Positions 25,757 to 33,486 of a DNA stretch of 64,000 nucleotides are shown one piece after another (position 1 is the stretch's first letter; every line of letters starts with the position of its first letter). The DNA is from Solirubrobacterales bacterium. GTDB lineage: Bacteria > Actinomycetota > Thermoleophilia > Solirubrobacterales > 70-9. The notes under the pieces are model-generated. The model did not search any database and was not told where the DNA came from. It saw only the letters and a program-made list of their open reading frames with translations. Location of the stretch: positions 1 through 64,000 of the forward strand of contig JANWHW010000029.1 of the NCBI GenBank assembly GCA_025450195.1. The letters are read 5' to 3'. Made by a program: the position numbers and the translations under genes.

Positions 25757-25840
25757 GCGGGCGTGGCGGAATTGGCATACGCGCCAGGTTTAGGTCCTGG
25801 TGGGCTTCGGCCCGTGGGGGTTCAAATCCCTCCGCCCGCA
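25757..25840 (+). tRNA. tRNA-Leu (TAG)
   Basis: 84 nt. Acceptor GCGGGCG/CGCCCGC, discriminator A at 25840. Anticodon stem CCAGG/CCTGG with loop TTTAGGT, anticodon TAG. A long variable arm (GGGCTTCGGCCC) is present, as expected for tRNA-Leu. 3' CCA not encoded. Confidence 0.95.
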
Positions 25841-25912
25841 TCGAGCGAAACCCCGCAAGTCGGGAGTTTTCGTTCGCCGCTAGTTCTCGACCGCACCGGT
25901 TGGAGTGAGCAA

Positions 25913-26383
25913 ATGGCAGGCAAGACGAACAAGAAGTCGGCGAAGATCACAAAAAAGGCTGCCGCCAAGAGGGTCGCCGCGAAGCCGACCCTCCTCGCAG
26001 GTGGCAATCCTCAGATCGCGAAGGCCGAGGGCGACGCTCCCGTGCAGGCTTACATCGCGGCCATACCGGGCTGGAAACGCGACGTCGGGCGCCGCCTCGA
26101 CCCGCTCATCGTGCGCACCGTCCCCGACGTGCGCAAGGCAGTCAAGTGGAACTCGCCCTTCTATGGCGTCGAGGCCGGGGGCTGGTTCCTCAGCTTTCAT
26201 TGCTTCACGAGGTACGTCAAAGTGACTTTCTTTCGCGGCACATCACTGCGTCCTCTCCCTTCCGGCGAGTCCAAGCACAAGGAAGTGCGCTACCTCGACA
26301 TCCACGAGGACGACCAGTTCGACGAAGCTCAACTCACCGCTTGGGTCAAGCAGGCCAGTCAACTGCCGGGTGAAGGCCTATGA
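25913..26383 (+). CDS. DUF1801 domain protein
   Basis: 156 residues. A Lys/Ala-rich N-terminal tail (about 1-27) leads into a DUF1801 (YdhG-like) domain with AYIAAIPGWKRDVGRRLDPL and KWNSPFYGV. Role unknown; such small proteins are common in actinobacteria and bacteroidetes. ATG at 25913 with GGAGTGAG upstream. An earlier in-frame start would read through tRNA-Leu. Confidence 0.78.
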   Translation: MAGKTNKKSAKITKKAAAKRVAAKPTLLAGGNPQIAKAEGDAPVQAYIAAIPGWKRDVGRRLDPLIVRTVPDVRKAVKWNSPFYGVEAGGWFLSFHCFTRYVKVTFFRGTSLRPLPSGESKHKEVRYLDIHEDDQFDEAQLTAWVKQASQLPGEGL

Positions 26384-26492
26384 GGCAGTCGACGAGACGT
26401 TGCGGAACGCGGCCGCAGGCCGGCGCAAACGGCTCAGGGGGGACGCAGGAGTGCGATCTGCGTTCGGGCCCGGCTAGCATGATGGCCCCCTC

Positions 26493-26566
26493 GGGGCAGT
26501 GGCCCAACTGGCTAAGGCACCGGTCTCCAAAACCGGCGATTCCAGGTTCGAGTCCTGGCTGCCCCG
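26493..26566 (+). tRNA. tRNA-Trp (CCA)
   Basis: 74 nt. Acceptor GGGGCAG/CTGCCCC, discriminator G at 26566. Anticodon stem CCGGT/ACCGG, loop CTCCAAA, anticodon CCA. T-arm CCAGGTTCGAGTCCTGG. 3' CCA not encoded. Confidence 0.95.
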
Positions 26567-26591
26567 TTTGCAGGACGAGGAGCGGACCAGC

Positions 26592-28148
26592 GTGGACTCT
26601 GAGCGCGACGACTTGGCGGATCTGCTCGCCCGTCGCGCGCTGACCGAAGACGAGGGGCGGCCGGAGGCGGTCCGGCGCCGTCATGAGGCCGGTGGGCGCA
26701 CCGCGCGCGAGAACGTCGAGGACCTGATCGACTCCGGCTCGTTCGTCGAGTACGGGCGATTCGCAATCGCCGCCCAGCGCGGTCGCCGGGAGGTCGAGGA
26801 TCTGCTCGCGCGCACCCCCGCCGACGGGCTCATCGGGGGAACGGCGCGCATCAACGGCGACCTCTTCGGCGAGAGCGCTGCCTGCGCCGTGCTCAGCTAC
26901 GACTACACCGTCCTCGCCGGGACGCAGGGGGCGGTGGGGCACCGCAAGAAGGACCGGCTTTTCGAGCTGATCGAACGGATGCGATTGCCGACCGTGTTCT
27001 TCGCGGAGGGTGGGGGAGGCCGGCCGGGCGACACCGACTATCCGGTGGTCTCGGCGCTGGACACGCGGGCGTTTGCGCTCTGGGCACGACTCTCGGGCCT
27101 TGTCCCAAGGATCGCGGTGGTCGCCGGGCGCTGCTTCGCGGGCAACGCGGTGATCGCGGGCTGCTCAGACTTGATCGTCGCGACCGAGAACTCGTCCCTC
27201 GGCATGGGAGGCCCGGCGATGATCGAGGGAGGCGGGCTGGGAACGGTCGACGCCGATGAGGTCGGGCCGCTCGCGATGCAGGCGCGAAACGGCGTCGTGG
27301 ACCTGTGCGCAGCCGACGAGGCAGAGGCAACCGAGCTGACGAAGCGCCTGCTCTCCTATTTCCAGGGCGATATTCCGGCGGGCGCCGAACCGGACCAGGA
27401 GCAGCTCCGCCGGCTGGTGCCGGAGCGCGAGCGTCGTGCCTACCCGGTCGGCCCGATCGTCGAGACGCTTGCCGATGAGGGATCGGCGGTCTTCCTGCGC
27501 GAGCGCTTCGCCCCCGAGATGGTCACCGCCCTCGCCCGGATCGAGGGCCGTGCGCTTGGCATTGTCGCCAACGACACGCGGCATATGGCCGGGGCGATAA
27601 CAAGCGACGCATCGGACAAGGCTGCCCGGTTCATGCAGCTTTGCGATGCCTTCGGGCTGCCGCTGGTCTCGCTGGTCGACACGCCCGGCTTCATGGTCGG
27701 GCCGGAGGCAGAGGCGACGGGCCTCGTCCGCCATGCCTCGCGGCTGCTGGTCGCGGGCGGGTCGCTGAGCGTGCCGCTCATCACGGTGATCCTGCGCCGT
27801 GGATACGGGCTGGGCGCCCAGGCAATGGCCGGAGGGAGCCTGCACGAGCCGCTGCTGACCGTAGCTTGGCCGTCCGCGCACCTCGGTCCGATGGGCTTGG
27901 AGGGGGCGGTAAGGCTGGCACTGCGAAAAGAGCTGGATGCGATCCCCGACGAGAGCGAGCGAGAGCAGCGCGTCCGCGACCTCACGGCCGCGGCCGAGCA
28001 AAATGCCAAGGCCCTCAACGCGGCAACGCTGTTCGAGCTCGACGACGTGATCGATCCAGCCGAGACACGCTCGCTGATCGCCGCGACGCTTGCGGCTGCC
28101 CGCCGGAATCCGCCGGCTCGCGGCCATCGCTTCGTCGACACTTGGTAG
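26592..28148 (+). CDS. Acyl-CoA carboxylase, carboxyltransferase subunit (divergent)
   Basis: 518 residues from the GTG at 26592 (CGAGGAGCGG upstream). Both carboxyltransferase halves are present: GRCFAGNAVIAGCSDLIVATEN with the oxyanion-type loop in the N half, and VDTPGFMVG with RRGYGLGAQAMAGG in the C half. It is clearly paralogous to the gene at 18174 but more divergent, so the substrate is not assigned. It follows tRNA-Trp by 25 bases; an upstream ATG at 26499 would translate the tRNA and is rejected. Confidence 0.85.
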   Translation: MDSERDDLADLLARRALTEDEGRPEAVRRRHEAGGRTARENVEDLIDSGSFVEYGRFAIAAQRGRREVEDLLARTPADGLIGGTARINGDLFGESAACAVLSYDYTVLAGTQGAVGHRKKDRLFELIERMRLPTVFFAEGGGGRPGDTDYPVVSALDTRAFALWARLSGLVPRIAVVAGRCFAGNAVIAGCSDLIVATENSSLGMGGPAMIEGGGLGTVDADEVGPLAMQARNGVVDLCAADEAEATELTKRLLSYFQGDIPAGAEPDQEQLRRLVPERERRAYPVGPIVETLADEGSAVFLRERFAPEMVTALARIEGRALGIVANDTRHMAGAITSDASDKAARFMQLCDAFGLPLVSLVDTPGFMVGPEAEATGLVRHASRLLVAGGSLSVPLITVILRRGYGLGAQAMAGGSLHEPLLTVAWPSAHLGPMGLEGAVRLALRKELDAIPDESEREQRVRDLTAAAEQNAKALNAATLFELDDVIDPAETRSLIAATLAAARRNPPARGHRFVDTW

Positions 28149-28149
28149 C

Positions 28150-29391
28150 TCAGCCCCGCTTGGGCTCAAGACCGAGCAGCTCGAAGTAACCGACCAGATA
28201 TAGGGCACGGCCGTCGGAGATGACCGGCGTGTAGCCGGCCTCACGTAGCTCGAAGGTCTTGCGGTGGGTGTGGACGTCGATGCCGACCGTGTGCTGGGTC
28301 TTGAAGCTCGAGGTGTAGACGGTGTGGCCAACCACCGTGGCCGTGCCGGGCACGGGCCCACCTACGCTAAAACGCCACTCCTGCTTGCCGCTGAGGGCGT
28401 TCAGCGCATAGAAGTGCTCGTTGTAGGAGCCGATGTAGACAGTGGGCGGAGTGCCGGGGACCTTGGCGACCGCAGGCGACCCGTAGACGAAGTTGTTGGT
28501 GGGGAACGACCACTCGACCTTGCCATTGCGCTGATCGAAGGCGAAGACCGTGCCGTCGTCTCGCGCCGCGTAGACACGGCCGAAGGCGATCGCGGGAGAT
28601 GAGTAGAAGCCGCCTTTGCCGAACGGTGGGACCTTGGTCGTGTTCGTTCGCCAGAGCAGCTTGCCGTTGTCGGCGTCGACACAGAACATTCCGCCCTCGT
28701 AGTCGGCGACGTAGACGCGGCCGTCATGGTGGCTGGGGCTCGCTCTGATCGGCCCGGGAGCGTTGAACTGCCAGACCGTCGCCCCATCGGAAGCGCGCAG
28801 GGCGATCAGGTTGGTCTCATCGGAGCCGAGGTAGAGCGTCCCCCCGATTGCCAGCGGCGAGGACTCCAGGTGGGCGTGCAGGTTGCGCTCCCAGGTCTGT
28901 TTACCAGTGGCCGCATCGAGCGCCACCAGCTGGCCATCCAGGCGGGCGATGAATACGAGCCCCTGGTGGTAGACCGGCGATGTGACGTCAGTCGGCTTGC
29001 CGCGATCTTTCGGATCGCGGATTTGCCTCCAGAGTGTCTTGCGATCGCTGAGCTGAACGGCGCGCAAGTTGCCGTACTTGTTGACCACGTAGGCGACGCC
29101 GTTGGCGACCGCAGGAGGAAACTCGATCAGCCCGTGGGTATTGATCGACCACTTTTCGCGGAGCGGGGGGTCGAGCGCCCGCTGTTTCGCCGGCAGGTAG
29201 TGGGTGCGCTCGGGCACTCGCCCGAACAACGGCCAGTCGATCAGCTTCGCTTCGTTGCCTGAGGAGGCATCACTGCCGCTGTTGCTCGAATCGCTTCCGC
29301 ATCCAGCCACCACGGCCATCGCAAGAACCGCGCCTGCTATGGCGGCAGTACGAGTTCGAAGGCGATGCTGTCGGTGTCCAATGCCCATCAA
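28150..29391 (-). CDS. PQQ-like beta-propeller repeat lipoprotein
   Basis: 413 residues. Lipoprotein signal (AMAVVAGC), a short Ser/Gly/Asn linker, then a BamB/PQQ-like eight-bladed propeller: repeated LYLGSD.., VYVADYEGGMFCVDADNGKLLW, VYAARDDGTVFAFDQRNGKVEW and VYIGSYNEHFYALNALSGKQEW units. It should sit on the outside of the membrane and bind a partner or substrate through the propeller face. Convergent with the carboxyltransferase gene (1-base gap). Confidence 0.82.
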   Translation of the reverse strand: MMGIGHRQHRLRTRTAAIAGAVLAMAVVAGCGSDSSNSGSDASSGNEAKLIDWPLFGRVPERTHYLPAKQRALDPPLREKWSINTHGLIEFPPAVANGVAYVVNKYGNLRAVQLSDRKTLWRQIRDPKDRGKPTDVTSPVYHQGLVFIARLDGQLVALDAATGKQTWERNLHAHLESSPLAIGGTLYLGSDETNLIALRASDGATVWQFNAPGPIRASPSHHDGRVYVADYEGGMFCVDADNGKLLWRTNTTKVPPFGKGGFYSSPAIAFGRVYAARDDGTVFAFDQRNGKVEWSFPTNNFVYGSPAVAKVPGTPPTVYIGSYNEHFYALNALSGKQEWRFSVGGPVPGTATVVGHTVYTSSFKTQHTVGIDVHTHRKTFELREAGYTPVISDGRALYLVGYFELLGLEPKRG

Positions 29392-29497
29392 CCAAGCCCG
29401 TATCGGCGTGGTGGCGAGGCATCTATAGGCCGCGATGCTTGCTCACCGAGCTAAAAGCGGCACATCGTTCTCGATGAAAGACGAAAGGAGCCTCGAA

Positions 29498-29568
29498 AGC
29501 GGCGGACGAGAATCGAACTCGCGTCATCAGCTTGGAAGGCTGAGGCTCTACCGTTGAGCTACCGCCGC
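29498..29568 (-). tRNA. tRNA-Gly (TCC)
   Basis: 71 nt on the minus strand. Acceptor GCGGCGG/CCGCCGC, loop CTTCCAA, anticodon TCC, T-arm with GTTCGATTC. 3' CCA not encoded. Confidence 0.95.
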
Positions 29569-29638
29569 GCGGACGAATCGCCTTGCGGCGATTTGCGCAG
29601 CGATAGTTTGCCCGATTCGTAAGAATGGAGGGCAGTCA

Positions 29639-29712
29639 CGGGGCGTGGCGCAGTCTGGTAGCGCACTCGGCTGGGGGCCGAGCGGTCGCTGGTTCAAATC
29701 CAGCCGCCCCGA
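29639..29712 (+). tRNA. tRNA-Pro (GGG), apparent integration target
   Basis: 74 nt. Acceptor CGGGGCG/CGCCCCG, discriminator A at 29712. Anticodon stem CTCGG/CCGAG, loop CTGGGGG, anticodon GGG. The 3' 46 bases recur with one mismatch at 32450-32496 and in degenerate form at 35192-35217. Confidence 0.95.
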
Positions 29713-29713
29713 T
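29667..29713 (+). repeat. attL-like direct repeat in tRNA-Pro 3' end
   Basis: 47 bases from the anticodon stem to one base past the tRNA. They match 32450-32496 at 46 of 47 positions. Pattern typical of an integrative element that used the tRNA 3' end and rebuilt it. Confidence 0.75.
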
Positions 29714-29935
29714 ATACCGGGATAGGCTGGCGCGGTGAACCCGCCGGGCGTGTCCGCAGCGCAGCTCGCCGACGCCGCGGTGGCGGTGACCTTCGCGGTC
29801 CGTTTTAGAGCCGAGGGCCAGCGTCAGGGCCCACCGCCCGATTTCCCAAGCCTGAACAGCAACCCCGCCAAGCCGTCGATTTAGGGACGGTGTCGAAGCT
29901 CCGCAACCAGTCGCCGGCGACGCCCCGAAAGCGGG

Positions 29936-31252
29936 TCACTTGGCGGCAGTCATCGTCCAGGTAACCGAACCGCCGCCGGAGCTGAAGTCGCCGGACGGTT
30001 CGAGCGGGCTACTGCCCCGCAGGCCGTCCCCAAGGATGGACCCGTGCTGTCTCCCGGTCTTGAGCCAGGTGGGTGCTTCGACCGCCCCGTTCAGCGGACG
30101 CGAGCCCTCAAACTCGCCTGCCGCGCATTCGCCCTTCACGGACACCTCAGTGAACTGGTACGCGTCGGCCTCGTATCGAGCCGAGTCCGGCCCGACTCCG
30201 ATGGTTAGAGCCTCCTCACCGGGTGCAAGGCCGACAATGGACTCGCCGCGGTAGGAGCAGTCGAGGTTCTCCTGCTTGTTCGGGTCTTCTTTCGCCGCGG
30301 GGTCGATGGTCCACTCGGGTCCGGTGCCGTTGGTCGACCAGGACACGGTGCCGCCCTCTACCTCGTATACCAGGCTCGGTTCGTTTGTGATCTTGCGCCG
30401 GACGAGCGTTGCCTCCGCCGACCAGCCCCAGCTCTGGGAAGAGATTGCGTAACTGCCGTGCAGGTCACCGGTGACGCTGACCCTGATCCGCTGCGGCAGC
30501 CGCGCCAGCTCCGAGTAGAGCAGGCAGTAGCGGGTCGGGTTTCGGACGCGCCCGCCGTAGAGCCATCGAGCGCCGGCTGCATCGTCTCGCGAAATCAGGC
30601 CGCAAAACCACTTCCCGGTCAGTTCCCTACAGCCGTGAGGACTGCGCCGGTCGGTGGGCAACGAGGGGGCCATCACGGTACACCGCCCAACCTCGTGGTC
30701 GAGACCGAGGGCGTGGCCGAGCTCGTGGGCGAGGACCCACTGCTCGAAATCCTCGTCCTCGGTGAGGCTGACCTCCCCGCAGCGGCCCGCGATCAGGATC
30801 TTGCCGTGGGTGATGGTCCCCGGCGATCTGGGCTGTCCCGTGCGCGAATCGAATTTGAAGGTGACAGGAGCGTCGGTGGTCCCGCAAGGCTCGCCGTGAA
30901 GCACCTTGTGGGCCCGGTACACCCGGAGCCGGGCCCGCTTCCATGTCACCTCCCTGAAGAGTACGTGCGCGCCGGCGCCGTTCCAGGCCGCGGCCGCCGC
31001 GCGCAACGGCGCCCGCAGGTCCTCCGATTTCGTCGCGTAGGTGATCGTCGCCTTCCCGTTCTGCACGGGCCACCTCCCCCATTGCTTTCCCGGGTTGATC
31101 GTCAGCCCGAACTGGTCGGGAACATTGAATCCGGCCGCGGATTGGACCAGCAAAAGAGCCACCAGGCACGCGACCGCCGCTACCAAACACGGTATTCGCG
31201 CGCCAAGCCCCTTCACCGTGATGATGCTAACCCGCTCCGAAGGGATGCACAT
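29936..31252 (-). CDS. Secreted matrixin-like metalloprotease
   Basis: About 438 residues from the ATG at 31252; a GTG at 31216 is also possible and would start right before the hydrophobic segment. A signal/anchor segment ends near SAAGFNVP. The metzincin zinc motif HELGHALGLDH lies near residues 176-186, and a Met in CTVMAPS fits the Met-turn. A Cys-containing C-terminal domain of about 200 residues follows. Likely exported zinc endopeptidase; substrate unknown. Reads toward the tRNA-Pro. Confidence 0.75.
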   Translation of the reverse strand: MCIPSERVSIITVKGLGARIPCLVAAVACLVALLLVQSAAGFNVPDQFGLTINPGKQWGRWPVQNGKATITYATKSEDLRAPLRAAAAAWNGAGAHVLFREVTWKRARLRVYRAHKVLHGEPCGTTDAPVTFKFDSRTGQPRSPGTITHGKILIAGRCGEVSLTEDEDFEQWVLAHELGHALGLDHEVGRCTVMAPSLPTDRRSPHGCRELTGKWFCGLISRDDAAGARWLYGGRVRNPTRYCLLYSELARLPQRIRVSVTGDLHGSYAISSQSWGWSAEATLVRRKITNEPSLVYEVEGGTVSWSTNGTGPEWTIDPAAKEDPNKQENLDCSYRGESIVGLAPGEEALTIGVGPDSARYEADAYQFTEVSVKGECAAGEFEGSRPLNGAVEAPTWLKTGRQHGSILGDGLRGSSPLEPSGDFSSGGGSVTWTMTAAK

Positions 31253-31388
31253 CCGAGAGTGCTGTTCTGGCCTTCGATTGTCCAATTTGCCCTGATCTGG
31301 CTCGGGGCCCAGATAAGCCCCTGCTCTCGATCCTCCGATCGACGGGACCTCCGTCCCTGCGGTTGGCCTTGTCCCGCGGGCCGCGCGG

Positions 31389-32033
31389 CTACCGGGGAGG
31401 TGGCGGCGGGCCGGTGACTTCGGGAGGGCTTTCGGGATCTGAATCGTCGTAAGTCTGAGAAGAAATCAGTTTGGTGGTAACCAAAAATGTCCCGTCGAAT
31501 CTCCTGTCTCTCTCCTCATCGCTGAAAACCAACCCGTACACGAGCTTGCGGGTTATTTCCGTGTCGGTGCGGCAGTAGACCAGCAATTTCCAGGCCGGCG
31601 TGTTGCCGGCCTCTATTGATCTAATGAAGCTGTGCTCAAACAGATTCCTTAGTGGTAGACGCCAATTCGTCGGAACGCCCTCGGTCGCATGGACTTCCCG
31701 CAAACCACGGAAGATGTCGATGACCAGACCTGGGGAGTGGTACGTCGCGGTGTACACGCCGATTTTCCCGGGCATGTCCTGACGAACCGTGAGCGCGAAT
31801 GCATGCCGAACCGTTCGACGGGTCGCTCCGCGTCCGACCATCTCGCGCAACTCCTGCGTTTTGTCGACGTCGACGTCGCATTCTGGTGCCGTCGTCGAAC
31901 GCCCGTTAAAGCTGGCCACCCCGGTCGGCGGGTCTCGTTGGGCATCATCGGATGCCCAGCCTTGCGCTACAGCCGATGCCGTGGAAAAAAGAACGGCAAC
32001 GAAGACGCTCGCCACGAATCGCTTCAACAGCAC
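31389..32033 (-). CDS. Secreted protein of unknown function
   Basis: About 212-214 residues. After VLLKRFVASVFVAVLFSTASAVAQ, a clear signal peptide with an AxA cleavage site, comes a soluble domain with no recognised family, ending in a Pro-rich tail (EVTGPPPPPR). Starts possible at GTG 32033 or TTG 32027, both just after GGAGGAG; the TTG has the better spacing. Codon use is more A+T-rich than in neighbouring core genes, in keeping with the islet. Confidence 0.6.
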   Translation of the reverse strand: MLLKRFVASVFVAVLFSTASAVAQGWASDDAQRDPPTGVASFNGRSTTAPECDVDVDKTQELREMVGRGATRRTVRHAFALTVRQDMPGKIGVYTATYHSPGLVIDIFRGLREVHATEGVPTNWRLPLRNLFEHSFIRSIEAGNTPAWKLLVYCRTDTEITRKLVYGLVFSDEERDRRFDGTFLVTTKLISSQTYDDSDPESPPEVTGPPPPPR

Positions 32034-32449
32034 TCTCCTCCAATTTGGAGATGGGGAATTTGGCAGCCTATTCTCAAGACCGGTTTTGCACAAGCCAAAA
32101 ACCGGTAGGAGCGGCTAGTCAGCAGCACTCGTTGTCGGGGTCTTCTCGATGGGGTATGAACCTCGATCAGAGCGAATCTGGCCCGATCCTTTGGAGGATC
32201 GGCGCAGGATTGAGCCGCGAGGATCCGGATGATCTATCGCGATTCGACAGCGACCTCGGGGAGGACTCACCAGTAGCGATTTCGCTCAGTCGAGCCGTCA
32301 CGGATCAAGGGTCCTGCTTCCGCATCTCACCGTAGTCCCTTGGTACCAGCCTTGGTACCGGTGACGACGTCCTTTAGTCCGTTCCGTCCCCGCGCCGGGG
32401 ACGCATGGACGGCAGGGACGTGTCCGGACGAGGGACGCAGAGGCGACGG

Positions 32450-32496
32450 TCGGCTGGGGGCCGAGCGGTCGCTGGTTCAAATCCTGCCGCCCCGAT
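32450..32496 (+). repeat. attR-like copy of tRNA-Pro 3' end
   Basis: Second copy of 29667-29713, one mismatch (T for A in the T-arm stem). It contains the anticodon arm to the 3' end but no 5' half of a tRNA, so it is not a functional gene. The stretch 32034-32449 before it contains no convincing gene. Confidence 0.75.
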
Positions 32497-32525
32497 TTAG
32501 GAGCAAAGATGCGAAGGACCGCGAA

Positions 32526-32549
32526 CCCTCGCTTCCAAGCGGGGGTTTT
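32526..32549 (+). terminator. Terminator after attR-like repeat
   Basis: CCCTCGCTT (32526-32534) pairs with AAGCGGGGG (32537-32545) with one G-U, followed by TTTT. It lies 30 bases after the tRNA-Pro 3' copy, where the original tRNA terminator would be expected. The 160 bases from here to the RNase H gene hold no gene. Confidence 0.65.
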
Positions 32550-32708
32550 CGGCTCTACAAGGGGCGAAGAACTGCGAACAACCGCAGGCAGGCCCAGCGC
32601 CATGGCTACGTGGATAAGTAGCAGCCGGGTAGCACCGTCAAGCCGTGTTCGGTAGCAGCAAACAGCTGCTTTGCATGGGTCGACGTCGTTAGGCAGACTG
32701 CGGGCATC

Positions 32709-33206
32709 GTGGCTTCACCTAGCGACCTCACATACGAGATCTGGTCCGACGGCGCCTGCGACCACAAGACCCCCCGCACCGGTGGGTACGCGGCAGTTCT
32801 GATCGCCCGCCGTTCCGATGGCATCACAGCCAAGCAGTGGGAGGTCTTCGGCGGCGCCGTCAAGACCACGAACAACCAGATGGAGCTGATGGCGGTCATC
32901 ACCGGATTGCGCGAATTGCCCGCGCCCGCGCGCGTGTGCATCTTCATCGACTCCACGTACGTGAAGGAGAACTTCGAGGACCGGCTTGAGGGCTGGCAAA
33001 GCAACGGCTGGCGTAAGGCGGATGGGAAGGAGGTGATGAACCGCGAGCTGTGGGAAGAACTGTCCACTGAGGTTGACTGTCGCAAAGTGAAATGGGTGGA
33101 GGTCCCCGGACACGACGGGGTCCCGTTGAACGAGCGCGCGGACCAACTCGCCTGCGCCCAAGTGGACGCCTACGCCAAGCGGAGCCGTCTGCGCCGCGTG
33201 GAGTAG
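32709..33206 (+). CDS. Ribonuclease HI-like protein
   Basis: Cleaves RNA in RNA-DNA hybrids. The 165-residue protein shows the four acidic catalytic positions in their usual places: D in WSDGAC, E in TNNQMEL, D in IDSTYV and D in NERADQLA. The insertion GWQSNGWRKADGKEV matches the basic handle of RNase HI. GTG start at 32709. It is flanked by similar direct repeats (32618-32637 and 33318-33338) and lies between the tRNA-Pro 3' copies. Confidence 0.9.
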   Translation: MASPSDLTYEIWSDGACDHKTPRTGGYAAVLIARRSDGITAKQWEVFGGAVKTTNNQMELMAVITGLRELPAPARVCIFIDSTYVKENFEDRLEGWQSNGWRKADGKEVMNRELWEELSTEVDCRKVKWVEVPGHDGVPLNERADQLACAQVDAYAKRSRLRRVE

Positions 33207-33486
33207 CTAAGAAGTATCGCTTTGGATGAGAAGCAGAACCCTCGACGGCGAGCTAGCGAGCTGATGGCCTGCGCGGCGAGCGCGATGCGTAGCGTCCCGC
33301 TCAGAAGGCTGAACTAGGTAGCAATCGGGTAGCGACCGGCTTGAGGATTGGCTTGAGCAGTGGGCGTTCGCACCTCTTTGAACCAGTCGCCCCGATCAAC
33401 GGATCACAGCGAGTATGCACGCATGGCCTGCAGGCCTGCCAACGCGGGCGTCGACGAATCGCAGCCGGGGTTGTATTTTCGTCGCA

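Larger units (their letters stand above)
29714..32496. mobile_element. Putative 2.8-kb genomic islet at tRNA-Pro
   Basis: Bounded by the intact tRNA-Pro 3' end on the left and its 46/47 copy on the right. It carries the matrixin-like metalloprotease and a secreted unknown protein, both on the minus strand. Behind the right repeat is a terminator hairpin (32526-32549) such as would originally follow the tRNA. No integrase is seen inside, so the element would be a remnant or mobilised in trans. About 220 bases on the left (29714-29935) hold no convincing gene. Confidence 0.55.

Noticed and set aside
26499-26591. ATG upstream of the second carboxyltransferase
   Set aside because: It lies inside tRNA-Trp; the GTG at 26592 has a better binding site.
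29734-29883. 49-codon frame after tRNA-Pro
   Set aside because: No family, no strong binding site; it could be a degraded gene piece but cannot be supported.
32298-32603. Minus-strand frame across the tRNA-Pro 3' copy, with a GTKAGTK-like end in another frame
   Set aside because: The translation is the known artefact of tRNA sequence, and the GTKAGTK frame runs out into the repeat, so no integrase can be claimed.
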